Both the position numbers and the translations under genes were made by a program. From Pyricularia pennisetigena (taxonomy: Eukaryota; Ascomycota; Sordariomycetes; Magnaporthales; Pyriculariaceae), in NCBI RefSeq assembly GCF_004337985.1, contig NC_043744.1, positions 994,730-1,058,729 on the forward strand: a stretch of DNA of 64,000 nucleotides, written 5' to 3'. Below the pieces are notes generated by a model. It had not been told where the DNA came from. It saw only the letters and a list, made by a program, of their open reading frames with translations, and ran no database searches. Below are positions 1-13,123 of the stretch, in pieces. Numbering within the stretch: the first letter of the stretch is position 1; every line of letters starts with the position of its first letter.

Positions 1-425
1 AGGAAATCCCGTCCAAAACGCCAATATTATATAAATTTATATTTTTACTATTATTGCATTCCCGGGGCCACCGCCCGTTTTATTTATCGTTACAAATTTC
101 GAACGTGGTATATTTGGAACCAAATACCTTTTTAAAAACCACAAACCCCCTAACGTTAAAAAATTAACGCGTTATATTAATATTGGCGATTTTAACCCAC
201 GGATATTCCCCCCAAAAAAATAATTATTTGCTACGCGTATTCGCATTATATTTTATAAATAATGGAATTCCACGACGTATTGTAGATATATTATCCGGGT
301 TTGGAATATGTTTATTTTATAAAATTATTAAACGGTAAACCCAATAGTTTGTCGCCGTTACCCGAGTACGTTATTAGCAATATCTATATTTATATTTAGC
401 TTTTACCGCGAACAGCAATAATAAT

Positions 426-478
<53 letters not shown>

Positions 479-2676
479 TATAAATAAATTTAAAAAGGAT
501 CGTTCGTAACCCAATATTATCCTTCGTATATAATAATTTTAATTTTTTGGATAAGGTACAGGATTTTGGATATGGAAAACGTAACCGAATGCAAAATTTG
601 ACATCGTGTTTCCTTATATTAACGCCAGGATTTAAACGATATACGCAATCCCAGTGGTACGCCACCGTACTTTTCCGCCAAAAATGGTTACAAACGCCCG
701 CCTTTTTACAATATCCGGACACCTATTACGAAAGCGCCAAATATTATATAATGTACCAAATTTGTGGTTTTTTATTCCCCAACCGCCCACATACGCCTGG
801 AATAACCCCATAATACCCTACCCTCGCACGAGTTACATTAATTTCCTACCTTATCCAAACCCCCGCCATTACCGAAAACGAAAGGGAATACGCAAGAATT
901 ATCCAAATCCACGAAATCTTTTTTAAACGTTTTTTAAACCTGCTACCCGACCATTTCGATTACTTTTCCGTCCTGTTCCTCGTTTATGGGGATTAAAAAA
1001 TAACGTTATATATCCGTACTATTTAAAGAACTTATATCGAATTATTTTAATTTTTTAACAAAAAATAATGGATGTTACCCGTACCAGCGTTTTTCCATAT
1101 CGAATTTAATTTTATTAACCAATTATGGTAATATTACGCCCTTATTATATCCATAAATATAATAAGGTTGGGGAAATATAGCCAGTTTTAAAAAAATAAA
1201 AAGGAGTTTTACCACGTTTTACGGTTTTTACAAAATGCATTCCGGTCCCGCATTTTGTATATTATAATTGCTGTTTTAATTTAAAACGGATTATTGGATA
1301 GGGATTAGATTTTTAAAAACGCCCTGGAAAAGGTTTTTACCGATATATTATATAATATATATATTTCCGTGGTAAACCGTGTTTACGATAATATATTCGC
1401 TGGTTATATTAACGGTTTAATGGGTATTGGATTATGGGATATAAAACCCAAAATTAATATCGCTTTCCGCACGCAACGCCGCTATTTGCAAATAATTAAC
1501 TTTTTATAAATAATAATAAGCGCGTTCCACCAAGGAGATTACGGCGTATTGGAAACTATAATACCGCAATTGGTCCTATTTTTTTACGGTTGCAAAATAA
1601 AAAATTATAGCCTTGAAATATTATATTTAACTTGGTTATTACGATTAAAGGTTACAAATTAACCGCTGCGTACCGGGATTTTAAAATTAACGTTCGTAAA
1701 ATGTATTACGGCCGGGAATGGATTTAAACCGGTAAACCTAATAATTGAACATATTAATAAGGGTTTCGCCATGGATATTAAAAATAACCGCAATTCTACG
1801 CACGATTTGCGAAAAACATTTTTAAATTGTGCAGCGATAAGGCCAATCGCAATTACGGTGCGCAAAACATTGGAAAACATCGCCCGTATACGTATTAACA
1901 GCAAGCATTATATAATATTAACCAATTAGGATATAATCCATTATGCGTGTTTGTTATTCCAAAATGGTTAGGGAAGCGAAAAGGCCGAGGTATTACCCAG
2001 TTTCGATTTCGACGGCCCTAATTTATTATACCTGGGTTTAAAAAAGCTAATGGGCGACAAATTGGAAGTATTTAATTAAAAAATCGTACGCCCCAATAAC
2101 GTGCTATTTTAGGCGGATATTAAAAAAATAGGGGCAAATCCAAAAAAGGGATACAGCCGGATAAACGGTTTAAATATTAATGGTATAATTAATACCGAAG
2201 GAAATTTGCTGGACGGAATATACGAAAAATCCGACGAAAAAGGCGCATAAAATTTAAAATAATAGAAGGTAAATTACGCAAACCAAAGCGGGTAAAAACG
2301 AGGATCGTTCCATTATAAAAACGAATTAAATGGACGAATAACGGTGACCTTACCCGCGAATAACGGAGGTAAAACAGCGTCCGCAAAACCAGTAAATACA
2401 AATAAACAAATACCAATCGTAAACTTGGTTTAAAATAAAATGCGAAGTATAATTTTTTCCAAAATCCTCCGTATAAATAACCCGTTTCCTATCCATTTTC
2501 CTTGCCCAAATAAACTATATCTTCCATCCACCGCCAATTATAGATCCAGTAAAAAGGATTTTGGTAATAACCGTTATTATAATACCCCATTAACCACGAA
2601 TAATAAATCCATTAAACCGGATCCCAATAGTGACAATTGTTACAATATTACATATATAAAACCCCCAATTTTATAG
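1..2676 (+). pseudogene. DUF6589-like protein, candidate transposase, RIP-inactivated (copy A)
   Basis: The reading frame is broken by TAA/TAG codons at places where Gln codons fit, but is otherwise collinear with copy B. Near 540-620 the frame reads DKVQDFGYGKRNRMQNLTS, just downstream of the VYDNF-type motif of copy B. The 1,900-2,080 stretch that is lost in copy B survives here. A hydrophilic tail rich in Asn, Lys and Pro ends at about 2,676. From memory of the family, V-x-D-N-F, GSGFKPV and THDL-type motifs in this order match DUF6589 of fungi, whose biochemical role is not established. The gene converges on the minus-strand SNF2-like gene, 44 bases away. The assignment to DUF6589 is recognition by eye. 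The proposed transposase role is inference from its place in a TIR element. Confidence 0.6.
430..472. repeat. (TA)n microsatellite
   Basis: An uninterrupted TA dinucleotide run that is shorter (about 32 bases) at the same place in copy B (23,279-23,310). In copy B the reading frame of the DUF6589-like gene changes across this stretch, so it may lie in a former intron. Confidence 0.9.
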
Positions 2677-5600
2677 CATTAAACCCCAAAAAAAAAGCAA
2701 AACAAAAAAACCCAAACCGATTAAAAAAGACGAAAACGTTTGGTAACGTTAAATATCTTTTTAGGAATGGGTTTATTAACGTTACGCCTCCTTTTCCGAA
2801 TTGGGGTCGCGGTAAACGATCCAGGGACCGAATTATCTTCCTTTTTATTTTTTTTTAAAATGGGTATGTAAAGTTTCTTTAACGAATCGAATATAAATTT
2901 ATCGTAATTAAGGCCAAAATCGATAAATGAAAAAAACGGAATAACGACCGCCAAAGGATCGGCGTTATTATTACCAAAAATGCCTTTTTTAAACGGTTTA
3001 TTGGTTTCCCGGCGTTTAATAACCCAGGAGCCAAAATTTTTTATTGGGGCCCCGATAACCCGCGCGGTCGCGGTTTCGTCGTAAAATCCATCGCTGTTTT
3101 TAATCCATTTTATTAATTTAATTATAAACCCTTAATTTATAATAGTAAAATCGAAATAAGGTAAATATGTACAATTAATATAATTAGCAAACGTATTACG
3201 GCCACTATTTTGCTCCTAATATTGGTAATTAATATAAACTGGACCCAACGTTAAAATAAAAACTAACGTTTTTTCCACCAGGTCCTGTTCGTTAAATTGT
3301 TTAAAAATATTTAACACGAATATTAAAACCAGGCGAAAATAGAATTCGCCCATACGGCGCGTCCTGTTAAAATAAAAGGTATTAAAATGCTGGGGGGGTT
3401 TTGTTATCCAAACGAAGCAGTTGAAAAACCAGGAGAATATAACTGCCATTATTTTATACGCTAGGAATTGTTTGACAATTGGAAATTGGATAGCCTTGGG
3501 GAAACGTATACGCGTAATATATTTAAATAATATTTATTATATATTAGCAACGGCCGGAACAGTAAAAAAAGGGGTATTAACTTTCCGGAATATGCGATCT
3601 TTTACCCAATCGAAAAAAGTACTTCGCATTTCGAAAATGCGCCAAATAATAGGTTTATTTTGACCCAGTCGAATTAAGCGACCATAAATTTGCAATTATG
3701 TATTAGCGTTCCATATTAAGGGGATAATAATGTTAATGCAACAGTTGGGGTGCAGATTAAAACCAGCGCTGGAAATGTTAATATTTAAAATATAAACGTT
3801 AAAATTGGAATTGGAATCGGTAAAATCGGAGACGGTTTTATCGCGTTCGGTTTAGGATAAACCTAATCGGATAATAACCATACCGAAACTGGTTTTTTCC
3901 AAAATAAAAGCAATAAAATTAAAAAAGTTAGCAAATATATTAAAAATTGTGACAATTGTTACAAAAATGGAGAAATAATAGCTATTATAACATTTGTTAC
4001 AATCCAAAAATATAAAAATTGTAATAATTGTTATAATAGCTGTAAGGAAGGAAAGGGATTATAATAACTGTTATTATATGGCCAATTTACGTTTAAATCC
4101 AAGGATTGGGGGTTATAACCAGGACGCGTTAACTTTTTTTTTTTTCCTCCATGCAAATTTCGATTACGCGGGCAATAAGTGGCGATTCGTTTAATATAAA
4201 ATGGACCATTTTAACCCTGCCCGACGGAGGTAACGTTTTAAAATTAATGCAGGTTTTCGAATAAACCCAGTTAAGGGGAACGTCGCCGCTATATTGAATT
4301 AAAGCGTCCACAATTACCGATCCAAAACGGGTTTTTTTTTCTTATAAACTTTTTTTAAAATTTTGTCGGACGTTACGGTGTTTGGCTTTAAAATCCATTC
4401 CTTTTAACGCCAATATTTTACCCAGTTCCGCCGAATTAATATCCCGGGTATCGTCTTCGGCGTGGATTATTAACCAAAAAAGGTAATTAATTACCAAAAA
4501 TTGCAACAGGCGGATAAAACCTATATTAAAAAAAACCGAAATTTGGCGGTTACCAGTTATAATATCCGTATTAATGGGAGCTCCTAATGGAACGGGACTA
4601 ATATCGTCGGTATTTTCGCCCACGAATGCGGTAATAATATTTTTAAAAATTGCCTCGGTATTCGTTATAACGTTTTCGAAACGGTGGCCAAATTGGAGCT
4701 TTTTAATAATAATGTTATGGGGCGGAATACGTTTACGGGGATAAATAATTGTACCGTTGGGTAAAGTAAACCCGGTATTTATACCCCTGCGTACCGTAAA
4801 TATGCCCGTATGTTTAAAAATTATTAACGATTTTTCGTCTAATATAGTGGTAAAAGTTATAAAATTTAAAATTCGAGGGTAAAACAACCATTATTTCCAA
4901 CCCATCGATTCGAATTTTTGTAAAAAGGTTTTAATATTTTTATCGATATTAAAAGCGACGAAATAACCACTATTTTCCCAAATATAATCGACCGTAAATA
5001 TATTTTCCTAGGATAGGCCTTTAGGTCGGGCGAAAGGGATTGCAATTTTATCCCAAATTAGGGTACTAAAGCCAATAATATCCCTAATTTTGTTAATAAT
5101 CGGCGTGGTAATAGCTATACCCCGATTAACGCAAAAAATGAGGCGAAATGCGCGGTATGTTATCGATTCGCGGTAGCGGAAATATTAAACTTCGTTTCCA
5201 ATTATACGCTGAAAAAAGGTACCGGATGGTAAATATATAACCAAACGCCGGATATTTTTGGTGTTTTCGCCCGTGGAAAAATCGGCTTTCCAACCGTTTT
5301 TGCGTTAACGGTTCCTAATAAAATTATTTAATTTAAACAAATATATCAGTATAACGAAATTATAACAATTGTTATAAAAAATATTTATTGGATATTATTT
5401 TTAATATCGGAATTATCGTCGAAATTGTCGACGTCGGGGGGGCGCTGTTAAGGATTGGAATTAACAATTTTATTTATATATTATGGGTTAAACACCTTTT
5501 CCGCGTTATGGATTTCGTCCAATTATTTAATTTTTCGGATTAAGAATGTCGAATAAAATGTAATAATAACCGTACCCGCAAATTTGGGATTAAATTTGCG

Positions 5601-5984
5601 GGCGGCGAATTTGGTTAAAATATCGTAAAACTGCGCCTGGGTAAAAATAATAACCGTTCGCGGGGTATCGGTAGCGCATATTTCGGTTAAATTATAGTAG
5701 CATTTGACGTCGAAGGTTGGGAAATTGGTTATTATTTTTTTAAATGTTTGCGAAATAAAGCTGGTCGGGACGAAAATCAAAGTGGGAAAACATCCGTCGG
5801 TATTTTGGATAAATCGGTCGTATTGGTAACGGATATATTATATATAAATCGCCGTAAAATAAATAATCGTTTTTCCTGTGCCTATTTCGTTGGTTAATAA
5901 CCAATTTTTAAAAATTAATTGTTCCAATTTTAGTAGGGTGTGGGTATTTAAACCGAAAAAAAAGTTAATTTAGCAAAAACAAAA

Positions 5985-6110
5985 ATTGTAATAATAATTA
6001 CAAAAATAGGGATGGGATTGTAACAGTAATTACAAAAATAGGGGCAGGATTGTAACAGTAATTACAAAAATAGGGGCAAAATTGTAACGATAATTACAAT
6101 TATTAGGGAT
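5985..6110. repeat. 32-bp tandem repeat, about 3-4 units
   Basis: The unit is close to ATTGTAACAGTAATTACA followed by AAAATAGGGGCAGG. The same array is present in copy B at 28,734-28,860. It falls between helicase-coding blocks, so it probably sits in an intron or spacer of the SNF2-like gene. Confidence 0.85.
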
Positions 6111-8389
6111 AATGTATATATAATTTATTAACTAATTAATAGGGTAATTAATAACGACCAAAAGGAGCATTAAATATATCCCAGTTAAACCAAAAATATT
6201 TGCCTTTAATTTTTTTATATTTAAAACGGATTTTATTATCGGTATTTAAACCGTCGATAGGTAAAGTGTTTTAAAAAAAGCGTAATTTTTTTATAACAGC
6301 CTAAATCGCGTCCGAATTAAAAAAATAACCAGTCCAGGGATAATTTTTGGTTAAAATAGAAAATTGCGTATAATATGCTAAAAAAACCGTTAGGATTTTT
6401 TCGCGGGCGTCCTCGAAAATTTCCTTTTTTACGCGGTCTATATTAACAAATCGATCGGCGATGGTGGATTGGGTTTATATAAAATTGAAAAAATCGTTTT
6501 GTTGGTCGTCGCTAAAAAATTTGGGATAAAATTCGGTAATTTTTATTTTGGGTTTGGTAAAGATAAGACGATGGAACCGCCCCTCGTCGTACAAATTGTT
6601 GAAAATACCTTTAAATGTTAACAAATCCAATGGGTGCATTTAAATTTAATTTGCACGTTTTTTTTTTTTTTCAGCCGTCCGACCTTAGTGGGTTTAAAAC
6701 GGGACTAGGTATTAATAACGAATATTATTATCGTCCTATTATAACAGGCGCGGTTAAAACCAAACAAATTAGCGACGTCGATGGTTTGGTCGGTTCGCGA
6801 ACGGGTAATTAAACGATGTTAAAATTGCATTAAATGTAAATTGTTTAAGGCGATAACGTTATCGGCGATAATTATATAATCGGCGATAATAAACAGGGTG
6901 GAAAATTGCTCGACATTAAATTTAAAAAAGTTGCGGCAATTTCCACCAAAATCGTTAAAACTTTTTTTGTTTCCAATAACGACTTTTCCCTGCCGGCGAA
7001 AAATAAAATAAAAAAAATAGTAATAAACCTTAAATTAATTATCGATATAATAACCGTTATATATATATGGTCCAGGGTTAGCGGTTTTAAATTTTAAATC
7101 GCCGTTTTTAAAATTAAATCCGGTGGTTATTATCCGCAGGTAAATTAATATCGTGGCGAGGATTGTGGGAATTATAACCGGTTTAAATTTGTTTGCAAAT
7201 ATTTTTAACCCGGGGAAGTTAATATCGTTTTGGCGGATAAAGGGGGGGATAGGGGGTAACCGACGCCGATTTACCAGATTATCGAAAATGGGTTTAATAC
7301 CCCTGTCGTTAAATATATCCGGTACGGAAACCAAGGTTTTTTGCCAAACGGGTATTTTATTGTTTTTAATTTGTTTACCGGGATTATCTACCTTAAAATA
7401 AGTTAAAAAACCGAATACGTCGGCGATTAAAAATAAATTAACCAATAATTAAAATTGTACCCGTTATCCTAAAATATATAAAAAGGTAAAAACCAAATTA
7501 TAATAGTTATTATATTGTAGCAATAATTGTTTGGCATTACCGCAAAAAATTGTAATAGCTGTTACAATATAGTAAATAGTAGGACATATTAATGCAAAAA
7601 TTATAATAACTATCGTAATCCAATAAAAGGAAATATTAACCTGTTATATTAATATATTGTATTAAAGTATTTGTCGTTTCGTAGCCAAGTACGACCATTA
7701 TTTCGTTTATATTCGACGAATTACTGTTAAAATAATATACCAAAATCTGGTTATTAACGCGTGTTTTTGCTGCGGCGACGCCAGCAACGGATTAAAAGCG
7801 TTTAGGGGTTTGGGCGATTGGGGTTTCGTTCGTATTGCGGAAAATATTATTTCCGCGACCGAACCAGGCGGGCGGGTTGGTATTATTGTTAATTTTAAAG
7901 CAGTTAATATAACCCAAATGGGGTATAATGCGAACTATTTTAATAATATTCGTGTTCCTTACCCTGCGCCAAATTGTAATAATTATCGCCGATACGGATT
8001 GGTTTTTACCCAATTGAAAATCCTTTTATAACGGGACGGGTAAACGATTTAAAAAATCCGTATTTTTATATAATGGGAAATAATATTCGGGTTATACGAA
8101 ATTTATTGGTCCATTATTTGGCGTCGAATTAGGTTTGGGTTACGTCCGCAATACCGAAATAAAATTGGTTTTAATTAGCCGAACGGTGGTGGTTTTGTGT
8201 GTACGGGGTACGGGCGGTTTATTTAATAGCGCGGGTACCGGGTTAATAATAATTTCCGATTATAATGTAAAGGGCCGGTTTTTGGGGTCTTTTGGTGGCG
8301 GGGATAATACGCTGGCAAATGGTTTAAAAAATACTAAAGGAGTTTGCAATTGGCGGTTGTCCAAATCCGGGGCAGGTTCGTTATAATTA

Positions 8390-8620
8390 TCGTCCATATT
8401 AGTATTATTATCGCCTTTATTGGCGGACGCGGGGGTAGGTTAGTTATCGTTTTCGCCTATATAGGTATCGTTATTATTATAATCGACGGGGGCGGGGGTA
8501 AACTCGTTATCGCCGGCGTTTATATCGGTATTATTTCCATTTTTATCGACGGGGGCGGGGGTAAATTTATTATCGCCGGAATCCATATTAGTATTATTTT
8601 AATTGTTATTATTATTATTA
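8390..8620 (-). repeat. Imperfect minisatellite coding for EFTPAPVD-type acidic repeats
   Basis: On the plus strand GACGGGGGCGGGGGTAAA recurs at about 66-base steps with degenerate flanks. On the minus strand this reads as repeats of DNEFTPAPVD joined by Asp/Asn-rich spacers. It is conserved in copy B (31,130-31,330), where the minus frame is open from 31,329 to 31,003. It marks a low-complexity N-terminal region of the SNF2-like gene. Confidence 0.75.
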
Positions 8621-9469
8621 AAAATGGGGGGAAAATTTAGGGGGATTCCGGTTATATCCGAATAACTTTATAATGTAAAACGGTCCAACCGAGCAAAATT
8701 TAACTCCAAAACAATTGCAATATCCGCGTCGTAATTTTCCAAATCCTTAAAATACTGGTTTATTTTTTTTATCCGCGTTCCTTTTTGTAGTGTGGTTATT
8801 AAATTGGTAAATAATTTAATATTACTGGGTATATATCCCAACGTAAATTTGGTGGTGGTTTGGGCGGAGGTTTTACCTTTTTGGCTTTTTTTGGGAGCTA
8901 TAATGATAAAGGAACGTAATTGTGATAATTGTTACGGCTTTTGGCGAATTAAAGCAATTATTGTAATTATTGTTACAATAAAGTTAATTAATCTGCCCCG
9001 GACTTAACCGGGTGGGGGTACCTTTGCGATGCAGGGGCGTTAATTATAATTTACCCTCGTTACGACTGGGTTAATGCCTGTTTGGGTGGGTAGGGTATAA
9101 ACAGTTTTATCCAATTAAAAATGTTTTAATTAAATTTCCTAACGAATATATTTGCAGTATTTGCTAAAGCAATTTTGCGATTGTAACAGTTATTACGTTT
9201 ATTGGTTAAAAATTAAACGTTGGTTTAATCGTTACAATTTTTTATTAATCGTTATAAAAAGAATTTGGCGGTTGGGAGAAAGGTTTTTGTTGTAAAAAAA
9301 AAGAAAAAAAACTAACAAAAATAAAAAAGGAGGTATTTATAATTGGGTTTACGTGTGGGGCTTTTTATTGATAAAATAAAATTAAAGTGGAAACGCCAAA
9401 ATTTCCGGAGTTTAACCGTAACAATTATTACAATTCGCAATATCGAACCCTTTTATTTTTAATCGGGGC

Positions 9470-12400
9470 GCCGTTACGCCGTACCAGCTTATATATAATC
9501 CAAATTTTTAATTTACGTAATAATTGTTATTATCCAATATTTGGTCGTTTTATTTAAACCGTTAATTGGGGATTTTAGTATTTGATAATTATATATTTTA
9601 CGCTGCTTAATCCTCCCCTTTTAATTAATCCAATTCGGCGTCGCCTTTTTTATCGCTCGACCCTTTTGTAATCCAGGGTACGTTATTTAATTTAATTAGG
9701 ATTTGACCTTATTCGCCCTTTAATTTTTGGGTTATAAATTTATGGGCGTTTTTATACTGGATATTTTTGCAACCGTTAACGTTAACCAGCATTTTAACCT
9801 GTGGTTATAATACCGTTTAATTCGTTCGTCGGCGTTTATTAATTTGTTTTCCCGAATAATTGTTAATTATATTTATCGTTTCCTAAGGTACCACCGTATT
9901 TTGATTCCGCCGCTTTTTTTTTTATTATTTGTGCAAATAGGAGGCGTAATTTCGTATCCTATTTTCGTATATTATTGGGAGTTAAGCAACGAAATAATCG
10001 CTATATTGTTTAAACCATTTAATTAATTGTAAATTTGGAACATTTTCCAATAAATCGTTTTTCGTCCATTCCCGGTTATAGGAATGGACGAGTTTTTTAG
10101 CGATATTAAAAGTTATTGGTTTGGGTAATATTAGCTGGGATAATAGGTCGTATAACCGCCGCGGGTTTGGGTAAAAAATAGTTATTGCAAAATGGGTACC
10201 CCATTTATCCAACTGTTTAAATATATAACTTTTTTTAGAATTTTTTTTAAGTATTTTAATTGGCTGCTTTTTAGGGGGTAATGCGGGTAAAACTCCAATT
10301 TGGTGGACGCAAACGTTGCAACAATTTTCAGGTTAATTTATTGTAAAAAATAGATTCGTTTCCTATATAAAATCTAATATAGTTCGTCGAAAACATTTAA
10401 CGTTGGCGAAAGTTTGTATATTTGGCGCCTCCTTTTTTAATTTTTTCCTATTTATTATTTCCTATTACGTCCAATAGGGCGGAACGCGTGGTTTAAATAT
10501 ATTTAAAAGGCCGGTTTGTGGTAATTCCGACGTTTTTGCCCGGTTATTGTCGTTTAAATTAAATTTAGCGATACGTGGAAGGTTAATGGGGAATAACCGC
10601 GTTTGTAAATACGTTAAAAAGTTTAAATGGGTAATTTGTAAACTTTTAGCGTTTCCTCGTAATATTACGGGTTATTTGGTTAATTTAGTTAATAATTTTG
10701 GTTTAGTTGGTTTGTATTTAGCGATGGACCCTTGCGTATCGAAATACCAGTAAAGCGTAAAAAAATATGCGGTTTTTTTACGGTTGGGCCCGCGTGCGGT
10801 TCGTCCGAATTTTTGCTATAGGTTTACGGGGTTGTTTAATATTAACGCGCCGTATTGCATTATACGTTCCATATTAGGTATATCCATACCCATACCCAAA
10901 AATAAAATGGAAAATATAATACGAATTTTAAAATCCGGTTTGGAAAATTTTGCGTAAATTTTAATTTTATCGATTTTAGGTGTAAATGCATTGTACCGGA
11001 TAATTATATCGGTTACGTTTCGTTTAATAAATTTTTTAAATACGAGGTTTTTTATTAGGAATTGGCGTATTTGGATAATGCGGTTCCTGGCGTCCATATA
11101 TATAATGGTTTTAGGAATACGGGTGGCGGATAATAGTATAGTATTTTTTATTAGGAATAGGAGGCGCCGGTAATCGTTAATAAGGGTTTTACGTTCCAAA
11201 TATTGTATTATAATCGTAATTTCGGGTCGGTCGAAAGGCGTTTTAACGAAACGCATTGTCCTTTTATAATATAATTGGTCGAGGACGTAAGTTTTAATTT
11301 TTGCTGTAAAAATTGCGGTGCACCCGAATATAAATACGTTTGTTGGTATAATTACCCGGACCAAACGCAATATGGAAAACGATTCCCTAAAATCCTTCCA
11401 CTGTGAAATTATATAAAATTTATTAATAGTAAATAAAACGATGCGTTGGTAAAATATGGGGTTTCGAAAGAGTTTAAGGAATCGGTAATTGGTGGTTTAT
11501 TCCGGGCCTAAAAAAATGTGCGTATGTTTACAAACGGTTTGCGGGTTCCAAAAAAGGTTATATTAAATAAAATTAGTTTTGGTAATAAAAACCGCATATT
11601 TATATTTACGTTTAAAATGGATTGGTCGATTAATTTGGGGTTCGCGGCGGGATAACGTTATATATTGCGTAATTGTTTTTATTTTAATTTATTTAATGGA
11701 ATTATTTGTATAATAATGGTATTATTGCGAATTACCGAGGTAATTTGCAGTATTATATTTTTCCCGTACCCGGTTTTTACCAGCAAAATAATATTTTTTA
11801 TATTATATAAAACCCGGTGTATATACTGTATTTGGTTATAATATGGGATTCGTGCAGGAATATTGGGGGGTTTGTAGAAATTTAAAAGCTATATAGCAGT
11901 TAAGGAAACGAGTTTATATTATAGGTTTAAATTACCAAAAGTTTTGGTTTTGGCGTATAATTCCGGGAGGATGTATACGTCGGAAGAGGTATTTGCCGCC
12001 GCGTGTGCGGGATTGGGACCGCGAAAAATTGCGTCGATTTGGTGGGAAAGCGAAATATATATGGGCGTGTTTCCGGATATTATATATATATAATTTAATA
12101 CGAATATATAAAAATTTGCGGAAATAATGGTTTTTTTTAATGGGTGGATATATAACGTATTATGTAATATATATTTTATGCGGATTGTAAAATTAGTGGT
12201 TTTGCGTTATTTATGTTAAAATTTATATATAGAAATTCTTTTCGTTTTTGCGATTTTTTTTATATAAGTTTTAACGGATTATAATCGTTGTTGGTGAAAT
12301 GCGAAATGGGTATCGATGGTGTTTATGGGTGGACGTATAGTATATTAAGTGGAATTTATTTTATACGGATTGTAAAATAGATATTTTTGCGATATTTGGA

Positions 12401-12560
12401 TTAAAATTTATATGTAAAAATTCCTTTCGTTTTTGCGATTTTTTATATATAAATTTTAACGGATTATAATCGTTATTGTTAAAATGCGAAATGGGTATCG
12501 ATGGTATTTTTGGGTTAATAATGGGGATACCGCTATAAACGGATAAAGGGCGGGTTATAT
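9470..12560 (-). pseudogene. RecQ-type DEAH helicase, RIP-inactivated (copy A, approximate ends)
   Basis: Minus strand. A Walker A motif KTGYGK lies at about 11,759-11,780. The DEAH region, decayed to TINKFYIISQW, lies near 11,400-11,440. The run 11,370-10,816 is an open stretch with the helicase C-terminal part, including FGCTAIFTAK and GMGMDIPNMERIMQYG. A further segment reads FGRTARGPNRKK, then a Cys-rich piece (ENCCNVC, near 10,320), which fits the RecQ zinc-binding region. A basic C-terminal domain follows (10,212-9,982 and beyond). RecQ enzymes unwind DNA 3' to 5'. The Walker A region and the C-terminal domain are in different frames, so an intron or indel lies between about 11,460 and 11,750. 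Stops TAA/TAG stand at Gln/Trp-like positions. Start and end are estimates. Confidence 0.7.
12140..12520. repeat. 186-bp tandem duplication near the transposon right end
   Basis: CGGATTGTAAAAT recurs at 12,181 and 12,367, and the sequence around each is repeated (TTTCGTTTTTGCGATTTTTT, GATTATAATCGTT, GCGAAATGGGTATCGATGG). The period of 186 is three times 62, so it could encode a 62-residue repeat at the start of the RecQ-like gene. Copy B has the same duplication at 41,030-41,400 with a period of 187. Confidence 0.85.
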
Positions 12561-12710
12561 CCAATTTTTAACTGGCGTACCGGGTGCAAAAAATTTTGAA
12601 TTAATAAAAAAGGCCTACCAATTCCTATTTTCAACGATGTTTTTTTTTTTCGATATTTTGCGTGGTTGTGGAATAATAAAGGAGTGTCGGTCGCAAAAAG
12701 GCCAAAAATA

Positions 12711-12748
12711 CCGCTATAAACGGCGAAAATCGACAAATTGTCCTCAGA
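12711..12748 (-). promoter_or_regulatory. Conserved subterminal motif of the TIR family (copy A right end)
   Basis: The core, read on the minus strand, is TGAGGACAATTTGTCGATTT followed by a CGCC/GGCG hairpin-capable block. The same motif lies inside both ends of the large element and in all short relatives (13,641; 22,003; 41,601; 42,084; 45,425; 57,847). Its position and preservation suggest a transposase binding site. That function is inference. Confidence 0.6.
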
Positions 12749-12880
12749 CCTGAACCAAAGCGTTTTTTAGATGGACCCACAGGTATATTGCAAAGCCGCA
12801 ATTGAGCCACGAAGTGGAGCGAAGCGAACGGAGTGGATCAATTGTGGAGCTTTGGGCTTCAGGGATGAGCCCTGAGACTA

Positions 12881-13123
12881 GTGCGGCACCGAAACGCTTC
12901 CAGGGGTGCGGACCCCCATTTTGATATTAGAAAGTATATAAGGGAGATAAAGCGAAATCTCCCCCACTAATAAATTTAAGCTATTAATCCCAAAATTAGT
13001 TAACCATTTTAATAAATAATTTGATGCATTTAAGCCCTGTAATTCAGGCCTTATAGCGCAACTAGCACAACGCCGCACCTAGGCCAATACCTGAACCCTT
13101 GTTACTAACCCATATTGTTAACA
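12881..13123 (+). mobile_element. Copia-1 LTR fragment, coding sense opposite to the other copies
   Basis: The reverse complement matches the first part of the Copia-1 LTR (from TGTTAACA at 13,123 downward), including GGTGCGGCGTTGTGCTAGTT and the GTGCGGCACC block. It is cut at 12,880 by large transposon copy A. It directly abuts a Copia-1 internal fragment at 13,124, so it is itself the end of an element inserted into that fragment. The rest should lie left of the window. Confidence 0.8.

Larger units (their letters stand above)
2721..8901 (-). pseudogene. SNF2-type ATPase/helicase, RIP-inactivated (copy A)
   Basis: Read on the minus strand from about 8,901, where an ATA stands in a likely former ATG context, down to the stop at 2,721. 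An acidic, Asn/Asp-rich N-terminal part contains imperfect repeats around EFTPAPVD (8,390-8,620). Near 5,880 is a Walker-A-like segment (TGKTII), followed by PTLIFVPTSFISQ and by DVKCYYNLTEICA, both typical of SNF2 motif I/Ia regions. A block at 4,342-4,887 and the helicase C-terminal block near 3,600-3,830 (form NAGFNLHPN...IRLGQ) follow. Frames change between blocks, so introns or small indels exist. It could also be two neighbouring genes: the 7,000-8,900 part shows no helicase motif. In SNF2 proteins these motifs drive ATP-dependent DNA translocation. Many TAA/TAG stops show the gene is dead. Confidence 0.6.
1..12880 (+). mobile_element. Large TIR DNA transposon, copy A (left end outside window, RIP-degraded)
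   Basis: This is the same element as 21,882-41,770: position 1 corresponds to about 22,847 of the other copy and similarity runs to the right terminus. The right end reads CCTGAGACTA (12,871-12,880), the inverse of the left terminus TAGTCTCAG of copy B, and is followed by GTGCGGCAC (12,881-12,889) as the expected target duplication. Copy B has about 965 bases before the point matching position 1, so copy A should start about 965 bases left of the window and be near 13.8 kb. Differences between the copies are almost all transitions, as expected for RIP. Gene order is a DUF6589-like gene (+), a SNF2-like gene (-) and a RecQ-like gene (-). Plus is taken as the direction of the DUF6589-like gene. 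Confidence 0.85.

Noticed and set aside
396..722. 108-codon minus-strand frame with an IYIYIY tract
   Set aside because: It reads through the TA microsatellite and is antisense to the DUF6589-like pseudogene, whose frame is supported in both copies.
5985..6110. CRISPR array
   Set aside because: The 32-base units are contiguous without unique spacers, and the setting is a fungal transposon.
8344..8640. Plus-strand frame of 98 codons rich in Ile, Val and Gly
   Set aside because: It is antisense of the EFTPAPVD repeat region. The minus reading has the better-behaved acidic repeat and continues into other coding blocks.
1..12880. Helitron or Starship
   Set aside because: Clear inverted ends and 9-base duplications exclude a Helitron. 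No tyrosine recombinase or Rep motif was seen, so Starship and Helitron labels are not supported.
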